NCBI RefSeq assembly: GCF_947172395.1
Contig: NC_069106.1
Location: forward strand, 2,542,001 to 2,606,000
Source of the DNA: Bicyclus anynana
Lineage: Eukaryota > Arthropoda > Insecta > Lepidoptera > Nymphalidae
Length of the DNA stretch: 64,000 nucleotides
Direction of reading: 5' to 3'
Shown: positions 41,395 to 51,671 of the stretch, piece by piece
Numbering within the stretch: position 1 is the stretch's first letter
How the letters are laid out: each line of letters opens with the position of its first letter
Notes under the pieces: model-generated
Seen by the model: the letters and a program-made list of their open reading frames with translations, nothing else
Told to the model about the DNA's origin: nothing
Databases searched by the model: none
Translations under genes and position numbers: made by a program

Positions 41395-41521
41395 GTGGTG
41401 GAAGAAAGTAATACTGGAGTAGTTATTTGGGACAGCTCTTATTAATCCCTGGAGGCTACAACGGCCAACCCTAGTGGTCAAGTGCGGAAAGGGCCTGGGA
41501 ATAAGAAGAAGAAGAAGAAGA
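41395..41521 (+). mobile_element. LINE 3' end with (GAA)n tail
   Basis: CTACAACGGCCAACCCTAGT, GGTCAAGTGCGGAAAGGGCC then (GAA)n. Same 3' sequence as the minus-strand LINE at 10739-11065. Confidence 0.55.
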
Positions 41522-41643
41522 AATATTCCATTTATAATTCAATTAATGATGGGAATAAAATACCAAAGCTCCAATTAGTGTAGTTAACCGTTAAAAATGT
41601 AGAAGGATTTAGGATATGATCTTTTAATTTAGCCCATAATTTT

Positions 41644-41921
41644 GACGGCCTCCGTGGCGCAGTGGTATGTGGATTTACAAGACGGAGGTCCTGGGTTCGA
41701 TCCCCGGCTAGGCAGATTGAGATTTTCTTAATTTGTCCAGATCTGGCTGGTGGGAGGCTTCGGCCGTGGCTAGTTACCACCGTACCGGCAAAGACGTACC
41801 GACAAGCGATTTAGCGTTCCGGTACGATGCCGTGTAGAAACCAAAATGGGTGTGGATTTTCATCCTCCTCCTTACAATTTCGCCCGCTTCCATCTTAGAC
41901 TGTATCATCACTTACTATCAG
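41644..41921 (+). mobile_element. SINE-B, 3' end cut by a MITE
   Basis: GACGGCCTCCGTGGCGCAGT through GTACGATGCCGTGTAGAAAC to CATCACTTACTATCAG, where the MITE begins. The last roughly 35 bp and poly-A are missing. Confidence 0.88.
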
Positions 41922-41926
41922 CTCCT

Positions 41927-42108
41927 CTAGCCAAGTGGCACGTCGATTCTCTTTCTACGATCGCAAACGCTTCGAAAACTAGAAAAATGTATCTGAATGA
42001 CAGATCTTGACCACGTGACCTGTCGATAGCAAATGTCATTCCCATACATCTTTCTTATTTTCGAAGCGTTAGAGATCGTAGAAAGAGACTTGACGTGCCA
42101 CTTGCTAG
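41927..42108. mobile_element. MITE with about 65-bp terminal inverted repeats
   Basis: Left CTAGCCAAGTGGCACGTCGA and onward to AAATGTAT; right end is the complement of CTAGCAAGTGGCACGTCAAG. Arms meet around TGACCACGTGACC. Half copy at 11556-11625. Confidence 0.78.
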
Positions 42109-42499
42109 GGATTTTATTAAAACCATTAAAATTAGTGGTAAATAATTAGATGGTGGATGGTATCGACCATTTGCGTCATATCCATTAATTAATTAAGGAC
42201 TTATTTATATTTGATAATCGATAAATTCCTATTGCGATTTTTATGTCGGTGCATATTTTACGGTAACAGAGAGCTAGGCCGAGCTCTTGGCCTATGTTTT
42301 AGAGTATACAGGTAAACAAGTTGCCAGGGTTATGTAATGACCTCCCAGTACCTACCGCTCACCGAAAACTTCGGTTACTTGTTGACCGTAAGCTAGCTAG
42401 TCTAGGGCTGTGACTAACTAACTAACTACTCCGTTTACCAAGCATGGTACAGTGTTTTTATGAGAATCTAGTCTCTACTAATATTAAAAAAGGTAAAGA
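42109..42499. other. Unique stretch
   Basis: No recognised feature. Confidence 0.4.
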
Positions 42500-42582
42500 T
42501 CTGGAGAGTCACACAGCGGGCGATGGAACGAGCTATGTTAGGAGTATCTCTGCGTGATCGAATCAGAGATGAGGAGATCCGC
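42500..42582 (+). mobile_element. RTE-e internal fragment
   Basis: GGGCGATGGAACGAGCTATG, TTAGGAGTATCTCTGCGTGA and TCAGAGATGAGGAGATCCGC, ending exactly where the SINE-A inverted arm begins. Confidence 0.75.
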
Positions 42583-42803
42583 AAACATCGTGAGGAAACC
42601 TGCACTCCAGAGAATCAAAAAAATTCTCTGGAGTGCAGGTTTCCTCACGATGTTTTTCCTTCACCGTTTAAGACATCTGATATTTAATTTCTTAAAAAAT
42701 GCACACAACTGAAAAGTTGGAGGTGCATGCCCCGGACCGGATTCGAACTCACACCCACCGGAATCTGAAGCAGAGGTCATATCCACTGGGCTATCACGGC
42801 TCT
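42583..42803 (-). mobile_element. SINE-A 5' part closed by a perfect 33-bp fold-back
   Basis: 42623-42803 is SINE-A reversed, from the CAGGTTTCCTCACGATG block to the head. Instead of continuing into the 3' third, the sequence turns back. 42583-42615 is the exact reverse complement of 42623-42655, loop CAAAAAA. Normal copies carry a 7-bp inverted repeat (AGAGAAT and ATTCTCT) at this point, which may have seeded the event. Confidence 0.88.
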
Positions 42804-42819
42804 CCAGGGAATTTTCTTT

Positions 42820-42969
42820 TTAAATATGACCAACATTCCCATACCCCTCCATCCAGTCGGGAAAGACTGTGCTAGGAGTGGGTACGACAATAGACCAACG
42901 AGGCGGGGATCGAACCACCACCCCTCGGTGATGAGTCGGAACGATCTTACCGTTGAGTTATCGAGGCTT
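42820..42969 (-). mobile_element. SINE-C
   Basis: TAAATATGACCAACATTCCC at left, GGGGATCGAACCACCACCCC (B box reversed), GTTGAGTTATCGAGGC (A-box side). Same family as 47014-47180. Confidence 0.78.
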
Positions 42970-42974
42970 CACCT

Positions 42975-43198
42975 CTTTTTTTTATTCTTTAAAAGTTACC
43001 CCTTGACTACAATCTCATCTGATGATGTGAAGTGATGATGCAATCTAAGATTTAATCGGGCTAACTTGTTAGACGGAGGACGAAATCCACACCCCTTTCG
43101 GTTTCTACACGACGTCGTACCGGAACGCTAAATCGCTTGGCGGTACGTCTTTGTCGGTTGGGTTGGTAACTAGCCACGGGCAAAGTCTTCCACCAGCT
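42975..43198 (-). mobile_element. SINE-B, head missing
   Basis: Poly-T at 42975, CCTTGACTACAATCTCATCT, GGTTTCTACACGACGTCGTA, to CCACCAGCTA. Confidence 0.82.
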
Positions 43199-43611
43199 AA
43201 ATACTTCTAATATTACAGAATATTAAATTCAGAATTATTCTGAAATTCAATTCAATTGTCGAGTTAGATATTCTCTCAGCCCTAGTGATCTAGGTACCAA
43301 AACGTAGCCTAGATCCCACTGACCTTGTGCCCGATAGCTTGTATCTGTACCACCATCCATTGAGCTACCGTCCAAAGCGAATTAGTCTTTATTGTCTAAA
43401 CAATAAGTGTTACTAATAGATCAACTTTTGTTGTAACTCGTACAGGAGGTTTGATTTAATGGTTTAATGCATTTTGATTTTGTATTAAGTAATCAGAATT
43501 GATTTAGTTATTTTGATTTTATTTAAATGGACCCCTCGCATTTTGCATAATAACTAGTAGGTCAAATATTTTATTCCTAAAATCCAAATTAGAATTCATC
43601 GTTTATCATTA
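43199..43611. other. Mostly unique; one tRNA-like tract
   Basis: 43285-43375 reversed begins GACGGTAGCTCAATGGATGG, which resembles a pol III A box (TAGCTCAATGG). A matching B box is not clear. Possible relic of another SINE. Confidence 0.35.
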
Positions 43612-43873
43612 ATAACCCATATTTCGCTCACTGTTAAGCACGAGTCTCCTATCAGAATGAGAGGGGTTAGGCTAATAGCCCACCGCGCTGGCCCAATGCG
43701 GATTGGCAAACTTCACACACGTAGAAAAATAAGAAAATTCTCAGGTATGGAATTTCTCAGGTTTCCTCACGATGTTTTTCCTTCACTCTTTGAAAGATGG
43801 AGATGGAACGCAAAGTCGGACATACATGCCTCTGATCGGATTCGAAGTAACGCCCTCTGAAGTGAAGGCAGAG
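43612..43873 (-). mobile_element. SINE-A, diverged
   Basis: TATTTCGCTCACTGTTAAGC, CTCCTATCAGAATGAGAGGG through a rearranged middle to CTGATCGGATTCGAA and GTGAAGGCAGAGGT. Confidence 0.75.
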
Positions 43874-44080
43874 GTGACTTCGTCTGCGTGGAATTCAGTT
43901 TTTCACAAATCCAGCGGTAACCATGAATTTTTCCGGGATGAAAAGTAGCCTAAAATGTGTTAATTCAGAGTAAAATCTATTTCCATTCCAAATTTCAGCC
44001 AAATCGCTTTATTAGTTGCGATTAAGAGTAACAAACATCCAAACAAACATACATCCATACGCGTTTATAATATTAGTAGC
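43874..44080 (-). mobile_element. H2 Helitron, 3' end lost
   Basis: GACTTCGTCTGCGTGGAATT joins the SINE-A head directly. Body CCAAATTTCAGCCAAATCGC and terminal CGTTTATAATATTAGTAGC. Confidence 0.65.
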
Positions 44081-44102
44081 ATGACACTCACAAATAATGT
44101 AT

Positions 44103-44396
44103 CATCAACATCATTATTATTAATAACCGATGGACGTCCATTGCTGGACATAGGCCTCTTGCATGGACTTCCAAACACCACAGTCTCGAGACACCAGCAT
44201 CCAGCACCCTGCAAATTGCTTGACGTCCTCGATCGTGGGGGGTCGCATTTCCGGCACCTTGGGACCCCAACGTCCATCGACTTTTCGAACTATGTGCCCC
44301 GCCCATTGCCACTTCAGCTTCGCGAAGCGCTGTATAGTCACTTAAAATCAGATAAGATCGTAGTTAAGGACTAACTTGTCTAATATGTAAAAAAAA
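44103..44396 (-). mobile_element. RTE-e 3' segment followed by a SINE-B-like tail
   Basis: 44103-44335: CCGATGGACGTCCATTGCTG to ATTGCCACTTCAGCTTCGCG; minus strand codes GRWGPKVPEMRPPTIED with disruption. 44341-44396 (ATCAGATAAGATCGTAGTTA, ACTAACTTG, A-run) looks like a SINE-B tail on plus. Confidence 0.75.
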
Positions 44397-44616
44397 GGAA
44401 ATTTTGAAGACTCACCACTCCAATAGGTATGGGTTGGTTAAAGATTTTATATCATAGATATGTCACTAGCGCGTCAGAACTGAGGCGAACAAGAGCGGCT
44501 AATTGTCTTCATTTCATTGAACCGCATAGTAAACAACGAAAGTTATTTAAACAAATAATACCTAAATATATAGAATGTCGAGTTGTGTAAAGTGTAAAAA
44601 CTAAATATCGTCGTTA
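44397..44616. repeat. Copy of the 2580-2720 repeat without fold-back
   Basis: 44447-44545 (GATTTTATATCATAGATATG, AGAACTGAGGCGAAC, AAAGTTATTTAAAC) aligns to 2590-2705. It provides the ancestral arrangement for the hairpin at 2594-2635. Confidence 0.6.
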
Positions 44617-44916
44617 TAAACCTATATACGGCTAACTGCTGAGCTCGAGTCTCCTCTCAGAATGAGAGGGATTAGGCTAATAGTCCACCACGTTGACCCA
44701 ATGCGGATTGGCAGACTTTACACACGCAGAGAATTAAGGAATTCTCTGGGTGCAGGTTTCCTCACGATGTTTTCCTTCACCGTTTGAGACAAGTGATATT
44801 TAATTTCTTAAAATGCACACAACTGGAAAGTTGGAGGTGCATGGCCCGGACCGAATTCGAAACCACACCCTCCTAAATCAGAAGCAGAGGTCATATCCAC
44901 TGGGCTAGTACGGCTT
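44617..44916 (-). mobile_element. SINE-A, near full length
   Basis: CTATATACGGCTAACTGCTG to CCACTGGGCTAGTACGGC. B box region GAATTCGAAACC on plus is altered. Confidence 0.86.
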
Positions 44917-45323
44917 TCAAAAACTATATATACATAAATATATATAACGGAATGTGTGCTAGATTCGGATCAGTTTTTGCGGTGATTTCCTAGACACTTA
45001 ACATATCTAGAGTATTAAATATCGTTGGGGTTGGAGGCAAAACTCTACTATTATGCACTAAAACGTATCTACCTAACGTAGGTAACCTTCATGCATCGTC
45101 CTTGTCCTAAATGCGTATGATTTGGATTGAATGCATTCGATTCATGGCGACAAATGCATATTTGACATTCTACTGGAATTTATTTACATTTTTCTATTCT
45201 ACTGTCAACTACGCTTGGCGACTTTTCTGGCGCACTTGGAAGACCTTGCTGTTGAAATGTCCTGTATTCGATTCTCAGCTTGGATCGATTTTGAGTTTTT
45301 ATTTTTATTTTATCATCTGTACC
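44917..45323. other. Unique stretch
   Basis: No recognised feature. Confidence 0.4.
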
Positions 45324-45642
45324 TCATCAACATCATTATCAACCCATATACGGCTCATTGTTGAACTCGAGTCTCCTCACAGAATGAAAGGGGGTTAGGC
45401 CAATAGTCTACCACGCTGGCCCAATGCGGATTAGCAGACTTCACACACGTAGAGAATTAGGAAAATTCCCAGGTATGCAGGTTTCCTCACAATGTTTTTC
45501 CTTCACGGTTTGAGACACGTGAAATGTAATTTCTTAAAATGCACACAACTGAAAAGTTGGATGTGCATACCGCGGACCGGATTCGACCCCAAACCCACCG
45601 GAATCAGAGGCAGAGGTCATATCCACTGGGCTATCGCGGCTC
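45324..45642 (-). mobile_element. SINE-A, near full length
   Basis: CATATACGGCTCATTGTTGA to CCACTGGGCTATCGCGGCTC. T-rich flanks on both sides might be a decayed target duplication. Confidence 0.86.
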
Positions 45643-45832
45643 GTTTTATTTTTTTATTTAATTCAGTTAATCTTTGATGCTAATAAAAAATACAGCTGAG
45701 CTAAAGAACGACCTAGAAAATTTCCTTTAACCATTTTGTCAAATTCAAATCCACAATTGCAAGCGCATTTGAATCGTCAAGGCTGTTAGTATATAGTGAA
45801 TCTACTAGCGGTTCTAGACGGCTTAGATATAT
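45643..45832. other. Unique spacer
   Basis: No recognised feature. Confidence 0.35.
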
Positions 45833-46385
45833 TTTTTTAATATTCTTTACAAGTTAGCTCTTGGCTACAATCTCACCGGATGGTAAGTGAAGTTGCAATC
45901 TAAAACGGAAGCCGCGGGCTAACTTGTTATCTGATTAAAATTCACACCCCTTTTGGTTTCTACATGACATCGTACCAAGGAGTCGTCGTTATCGTCGTTC
46001 GTTATCGTTATCAACCCAAATTTGGCTCACTGCTGAGCTCGAGTCTCCTCCCAGAATGATAGGGGTTAGGCCAATAGTTCACCACGCTGGCCCAATGAGA
46101 ATAGGCAGACTTCACAGACGCAGAGAAATAAGAAAATTCTCTAGTATGCAGGTTTCCACACGATGTTTTTCCTTCACCGTTTGAGACACGTGGTATGTAA
46201 TGTCTTAAAATGCACACAACTGAAAACTTGGAGGTGAATGTCACGGACCGTATTCGAACCCACACCCTCCGGAAATGGAGGCAAAGGTCATATCCACTGG
46301 GCTATCACGGCTCTATCCACACCCTATCTGAATCTGATGAAAATCCACACCCCTTTCGGTTTCTACACGACATCGTACCAATGCG
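45833..46385 (-). mobile_element. SINE-B fragments flanking a SINE-A
   Basis: 45833-45980: SINE-B tail side (AATCTCACCGGATGGTAAGT to ACATGACATCGTACCA). 45985-46313: SINE-A reversed, near full length. 46318-46385: CTGATGAAAATCCACACCCC to ACGACATCGTACCAATGCG, repeating the SINE-B segment already present at 45930-45980. The repeated block implies two SINE-B copies or a duplication around the SINE-A. Confidence 0.78.
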
Positions 46386-46737
46386 TAAAATCCAAAAAAC
46401 CCGAGGTGCCTACCTATCTTAATATTATTTTAGTTAGGTATACAATTTACGTTTTACTTTTAAATGTTTATCATGGGAAGGGGAGTGTTGATCGATCGTC
46501 AAGGAATTCCTTAACCCTACATCCAGTAGTCACAAGTCCTGGACTTTGTTTGGTGTTTTTCTCTCTACCACGCGATAGACCCGGCACCTGCACGGTGAAT
46601 CCATGGAATGCTAAGATATTCCTCTCAGTTTACTAATAAAATAATTGTAAATTATCATCGAAGTAATATAGCAAGCAAGTAACATTTGATCTGCTATTAG
46701 ATTTAATATATGTAGTTTTAGTTTATGTACAACTACA
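46386..46737. other. Unique stretch
   Basis: No recognised feature. Confidence 0.35.
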
Positions 46738-46842
46738 GAATAGAGAATAATACAGAATGAGTCTTTACAAACTACGCATTAAAGCCAGTGAAACTCATAA
46801 AAAAAAACAAACGTCATGCGTCTCCTTGAGATGCGCATATAC
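46738..46842 (-). repeat. Repeat K
   Basis: AGAATAATACAGAATGAGTC, AAAGCCAGTGAAACTCATAA and GTCATGCGTCTCCTTGAGAT; reverse of 28222-28312. Confidence 0.6.
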
Positions 46843-46929
46843 AAACTTTTTTCATAAATTGTTTTTCAAGCATTAACACTGACAATTACGTAAATTACTA
46901 TCTTATTAGACTAATAATCATTATTTACA

Positions 46930-47420
46930 TAAAAAAAATACTCCACCTTATTTCTTTAGCTTATGTGAACTGTTTTTAAAATATTTAAAAACATAACCGC
47001 CATTTGAGTTTAGAGCCTCAATAGCTCAACAGTAAGAGCGGTCGGACTCATCATCGAGGGGTGGTGGTTCGATCCCCGCCCCGTTGGTCGACTGTCTTTC
47101 TCGACTAGTTGGAGGAGACTGGGAATATTAGTCATATTATAAAAGATATGGCAAAAAAACAAATTCTTTAAAAAAAAAAAAATTCCTTAAGTAATATAAA
47201 AAAATTACTGATGCGACGCTTTGTATTGTATTGCCTCGAGAATGAGTTTTGAATTTGAATTTGTTCTGCTCTATCTGCCTATTATTCTTTAATCTGTGTA
47301 CAACAAACAAAGTCTACATTTTCGTCTTCGAGTATCATGTTACACACATGCGAAATATTTTCGACGTCTCTTCACACGGTTTCGCATTGGCACGCGAAAT
47401 TTGACGCGTGAACTATTTTA
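46930..47420 (+). repeat. Repeat N interrupted by SINE-C
   Basis: 46935-47010 (TACTCCACCTTATTTCTTTA, AACATAACCGCCATTTGAG) continues at about 47203 with TTACTGATGCGACGCTTTGT and CATCTGCCTATTATTCTTTA. The second copy at 49960-50265 is uninterrupted. Confidence 0.65.
47014..47190 (+). mobile_element. SINE-C nested in repeat N
   Basis: GCCTCAATAGCTCAACAGTA (A box), GGTTCGATCCCCGCCCCG (B box), TTGGAGGAGACTGGGAATAT, A-rich tail. tRNA-like head with body; poly-A makes the right border uncertain. Confidence 0.78.
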
Positions 47421-47758
47421 CAATGCGATATACCTACTTGGCGAAATGCGTGTCAAAAACTGAGCTATAATTTTGCAGTAGGTACCTATCACAAATTATG
47501 ATTATGGCAGACATAATTTTAAATGTGAATTTATAGTAGGAGAGCCGGGGACGCTAAATTGGCAGTTACTGATGCGTCATTGGCATTGGTTAGATTTGGT
47601 AGATTAGGTAATAGAAATAATAACAAAATAAGTAAAAAATGAACCGCACTCGTGGCTCGATAACATAAACAAAAGAGTTTATTTCTTATCACTAATAAAT
47701 AACAGATGAAGGTATATATTTCTAATGCGGGTAGGTACTTAAACTATTATTTTTTTTT
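47421..47758. other. Unique stretch
   Basis: No recognised feature. Confidence 0.4.
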
Positions 47759-48252
47759 AATGGGGATGATGACTAGGTTTGGATATATTGATTTTTATGA
47801 TACATTCGGGTAAATGTTAACTAATTTATATATGAAAAGCAATGATTGTTTGGATATTTGCAAAATAAATGAGATTATAAAACTTCAAAATCTTTTAAAA
47901 ATCTTTTATCGTAATTAAATGAAAATTCATACAGTTTTAGCTACCTTACATTAAATGTGACATTTTTAAATATATGAACTATAAACGCACAAATAACAAA
48001 GATATTAGTAATTTTGTTTGAACGCACATACAAATCTAACGATCATTACATTACCTACGACGTTATTAGTTCGTGCCATTTTGTATGGAGCGTTTTTCAG
48101 GGATCCGCGGCAGCGCCGCAAATCTGACCCTTTAAAATCCTTGTAGCTCCAAAAGTAATGATCGCAGATACCCTGTTACTTTTACAAAATTGCTTTACTA
48201 GTAGCATACTCTTCATTAATATACAATTTAAAAAACTGTCATCATCCCTGTT
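47759..48252. mobile_element. Repeat F, complete copy with 15-bp TIRs
   Basis: Left AATGGGGATGATGAC, right the complement of AACAGGGATGATGAC. About 494 bp, AT-rich with a GC hairpin (GATCCGCGGCAGCGCCGC). No coding frame, so a non-autonomous TIR element. Other copies: 51672-52198 and, truncated, 3859-4223. Confidence 0.72.
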
Positions 48253-48516
48253 GGGGGTTAAAACACAATTCTTTAGTCGAAGTGGAAAATATCAGTTACT
48301 CGATACTAAAAACAATAATATGCAAATTTACTGTTATTCCATTGAAATCTAGTAAGTAATTTAAATGATTAAGCAAAAAATAGTAGGTAAATAGGTACTT
48401 ACTTAGTTTAATTATTACCGATCACGCGAGCCATTGTGACGAAATGCTAATCCGTCAGTCTTGCTAACCTACTGCCACGATCTCCCAAATATTGCTGATG
48501 CCCTCTTATACTGAAA
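48253..48516. other. Unique spacer
   Basis: No recognised feature. Confidence 0.4.
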
Positions 48517-48705
48517 CTAGCTGACACTACGCGGTTTTACCCGCGTGGTTCCCGTTCCCGTAGGAAAACGGGGATAATATAGCCTATAGTCTTCCTCGAT
48601 AAATGGGCTATCTAACACTGAAAGAATTTTTCAAATCGGACCAGTAGTTTCTGAGATTAGCGCGTTCAATCAAACAAACAAACTCTTCAGCCTTATATAT
48701 TAGTT
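48517..48705 (-). mobile_element. H1 Helitron
   Basis: CTAGCTGACACTACGCGGTT at left after A, GATAAATGGGCTATCTAACA, right end CCTTATATATTAGT, with the final GA lost. Confidence 0.8.
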
Positions 48706-48748
48706 TTAATTAAAAAGCAGGTATACGAAACAATTAATAAGTATTTAA

Positions 48749-48815
48749 TGGGGTAGTTGACTCATACCATTGTGGATTAAGGGTCCGAAATATATCGATT
48801 TTAATTAATGAAAGT
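48749..48815 (+). repeat. Repeat L end fragment
   Basis: GGGTAGTTGACTCATACCAT and GGGTCCGAAATATATCGATT; complement of 32830-32925. Confidence 0.5.
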
Positions 48816-48820
48816 TATAT

Positions 48821-49106
48821 TGATAGCCCAGTGGATAGAGCCGTGATAGCATAGTGGTTATGACCTCTGCCTCCGATTCCGGAGGGCTTGGCTTCGAATC
48901 CGGTCTGGGACATGCACCTCCAACTTTTCAGTTGTGTGCATTTTAAGAAATTAAATATCACGTGTCTCGAACGGTGAAGGAATAACATCGTGACCTGTAT
49001 TTGATTTGACGAAAATTTTCTTAATTCCCTGCGTGTGTTGGCCTAACCCTCTCATTCTGAGAGGAGACTCGTGCTCAACAGTGAGCTGAATATGGGTTGA
49101 TGATGA
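48821..49106 (+). mobile_element. SINE-A with repeated head
   Basis: TGATAGCCCAGTGGATAG is followed at once by AGCCGTGATAGCATAGTGG, so the first 18 bases of the head occur twice, with two A-box-like motifs. B box GCTTCGAATCC. Internal deletion near the CCTGCATACC block. Confidence 0.8.
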
Positions 49107-49430
49107 CATAATATATAGGAGCATAATTAATATCAATACATATAAATTATACAGTAAATTCCGCTAATCTACAACGAAGCAGCATAGCTTATTAAGTCTT
49201 TGACCTGCAATGCAAGCATTACAACCTGTCCATAGAAATATGGAAATTAAAAAAAAACTGCGTTTCAAAATAGACAAAAAGACAGGTGTCTATTATAAAT
49301 AATATAGATGCTAGGTGCCACATGCACCTGCGTAACGTCATTCAGTGTTTATTAAAAAAAAAAACAAAAATAAAAAACACTTGCAAGCTGGGCAAACCAT
49401 GTAACTTCATTTGAAAGGACAGTCTTTATC
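49107..49430. other. Unique AT-rich stretch
   Basis: No recognised feature. Confidence 0.4.
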
Positions 49431-49665
49431 ATCATCATGATTTTTTATCATTAACAGCCGATGGACGTCCACTGCTGGACATAGGCCTCTTGACTTCCAA
49501 ACACAACGGTCGTGAGCCGCCAGCATCTGGCGGCTCCCTGCAACCCGCTTGATGTCTTCAGTCCACCTAGTGGGGGGTCGACCAACACTGCGCTTTCCGG
49601 TGCGGGGTTGCCTTTCCAGCACCTTGGGACCATCGGCTGCCCATTGCCGAGGTTCTATCAGATAC
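49431..49665 (-). mobile_element. RTE-e 3' end
   Basis: CAGCCGATGGACGTCCACTG to CAGCACCTTGGGACCATCGG. Minus strand codes GKRSVGRPPTRWTEDIKRVA, open but with a deletion near the 3' end (CGGTCGTGAGCC on plus). Confidence 0.82.
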
Positions 49666-49955
49666 GACTTTAATAAATACGTCACTGGCTTGGCACCGCC
49701 TTCAAAGTGATCAGAAGGTAGCACGATACAATGTTGTTTTTCACTTTTTACTTTATGTTTGTGATTTTGATGTCGGTTCAACTTTTTTTATTTTTCAGTT
49801 TGTAGTATGTCCTTAGCATAGTGAACGAAAGCGTCACAGTACAAGCAATTTAGTTATTTTAATTTTAACACAAAATCTGGAAGTATACATATTTTAAAAA
49901 AGTAGTAGGTAACATATTTTAAAAAAAACATACGCGTCAAATTGAAAACCTCCTC
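49666..49955. repeat. Two opposed pieces of repeat E
   Basis: 49666-49792 is the 3' half on plus (TTGGCACCGCCTTCAAAGTG, GATTTTGATGTCGGTTCAAC). 49800-49955 is the 5' half reversed (CATACGCGTCAAATTGAAAA). Confidence 0.6.
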
Positions 49956-49959
49956 CTTA

Positions 49960-50265
49960 AAAATACTCCATCTTATTTCTTTAGTTTTTGTAAACAGTTT
50001 CTAAAATATTTAAAAACACAAGACGCCATTTTTCTTGCATAATATTGAAAGTTACTGATGCGACGCTTCGTGTCGTACTAACTCGAGAATGTATTCGTTT
50101 TTTAATTTTGTATTCGAAGCGGCTACGACACCGTCGTGTTCCGTGCTCCATCTGCCTATTATTTTTAATCTGTGGTTTTATTGCTGTTTTTTGCAGCTGC
50201 ATTTGGGAAGTTGCAAAAAAGCATACTGCATGGTCACGCGAAATTTTAAAATGCAGTGACCTCGA
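49960..50265 (+). repeat. Repeat N, uninterrupted copy
   Basis: TACTCCATCTTATTTCTTTA, CACAAGACGCCATTTTTC, TTACTGATGCGACGCTTCGT, CATCTGCCTATTATTTTTAA. Class unknown. Confidence 0.6.
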
Positions 50266-50537
50266 CCAAATGCATTTTGTCTAGACGAATAACAAGGCCA
50301 AGCATATCACAGGCGAGAAAAAAACTCATATTCCTGCTAACCTCCCAATTCCTAACCTAACCTAATGCATAGCCTGTACAAGGTTTGAATTTCAATGATT
50401 CGTATTATCTAGGTCAAGTATATACAGTAAGGAGTGACTGGATCTCGAAGTTGTATAAATTTAGATACTGCAAGATGTCCAATACAGCATACCCGGAAAA
50501 ACAAACGCTTTGGAAAATTTGCTTCAATCCGCGCTTC
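50266..50537. other. Unique spacer
   Basis: Ends with CACATATTATAT, the target site of the next SINE-A. Confidence 0.5.
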
Positions 50538-50549
50538 CACATATTATAT

Positions 50550-50862
50550 CGTCATCAACCCATATTCGGCTCACTGCTGAGCTCGAGTCTCCTCTCAGAA
50601 TGAGAGGGGTTAGGCCAATAGTCCACCACGCTGGCCCAATGCGGATTGGCAGACTTCACACACGCAGAGAATTAAGATAATTCTCTGGTATGCAGGTTTC
50701 CTCACGATGTTTTGCTTCACCGATTGAGACACGTGATATTTAATTTCTTAAAATGCACACAACTGAAAAGTTGTAGGTGCATGCCCCGAACCGGATTCGA
50801 ACCCACACCCTCTGGAATCGGAGGCAGAGGTCATATCCACTGGGCTATCACTACTCTTACAT
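50550..50862 (-). mobile_element. Full-length SINE-A with perfect 12-bp target duplications
   Basis: CACATATTATAT at 50538-50549 and 50863-50874. Body close to consensus, B box GGATTCGAACCC on plus intact, A-box side CCACTGGGCTATCACTAC. Confidence 0.92.
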
Positions 50863-50874
50863 CACATATTATAT

Positions 50875-51007
50875 AGCTTTCTTTATTTGCTTCCATGTTA
50901 AAGGGGCTGGACTCATCATCGAGATATCGTGGTTAGATTCCCATCCGCTCAATTCAGTCGCGTGCTTACTGTAAGGACTCATTACGAACCTTTATCGAAA
51001 AAGGAAG
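50875..51007. other. Possible SINE-C scrap
   Basis: GGACTCATCATCGAGATATC and GTGGTTAGATTCCCATCCGC weakly resemble the SINE-C anticodon-to-B-box segment. Confidence 0.3.
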
Positions 51008-51328
51008 GACGGCCTCCGTGGCGCAGTGGTATGCGCGGTGGATTTACAAAACGGAGGTCCTGGGTTCGATCTGGGCAGATTGAGATTTTCTTAATTTGTC
51101 CAGGTCTAGCTGGTGGGAGGCTTCGGCCGTGGCTAGTTACCACCCTACTGACAAAGACGTATCGCCAAGCGATTTAGCGTTCCAGTACGATGCTGTGTAG
51201 AAACCGAAAGGTGTGTGGATTTTCATCCTCCTCCTAACAAGTCAGCCCGCTTCCATCTTAGATTGCAGCGTCACTTACCATCAGGTGAGATTGTAGTCAA
51301 GGGCTAACTTGTAAAGAATTAAAAAAAA
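51008..51328 (+). mobile_element. Full-length SINE-B
   Basis: GACGGCCTCCGTGGCGCAGT (A box TGGCGCAGTGG), B box GGTTCGATC truncated by a small deletion, complete body and poly-A tail. Confidence 0.9.
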
Positions 51329-51330
51329 TG

Positions 51331-51455
51331 CACACCTGAGAATTTTCTTAATTCTCTACGTGTGTAAAGTCTGCCAATCCCCATTAGGTCAGTCAATCCC
51401 CGCTCTTTCTGAGAGGAGACTCGTGCTCTACTGTGAGCCGAATATGGGTTGTTGA
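51331..51455 (+). mobile_element. SINE-A 3' part directly after a SINE-B tail
   Basis: TGCACACCTGAGAATTTTCT to GAATATGGGTTGTTGAGATG. The head is absent and it abuts the SINE-B poly-A. Confidence 0.78.
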
Positions 51456-51671
51456 GATGATGACGTTAACTAGTGATTCATCCTTGTCCGACATCACAAA
51501 ATGAGTATATGATAGAGCGAATAAAAGGCGGATGTGATAATCAAAACATTATATTATCTAACTTTCGAACAACCAAACAAACCTATTCACTCGGCTAACA
51601 GTTCAAACAAACGCAGTCACCTGACCTTCAAGCCCTACGTTGTAGTGTAAGAGCTAGTGGGAAGAATGTTT
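51456..51671. other. Unique spacer
   Basis: No recognised feature. Confidence 0.4.
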
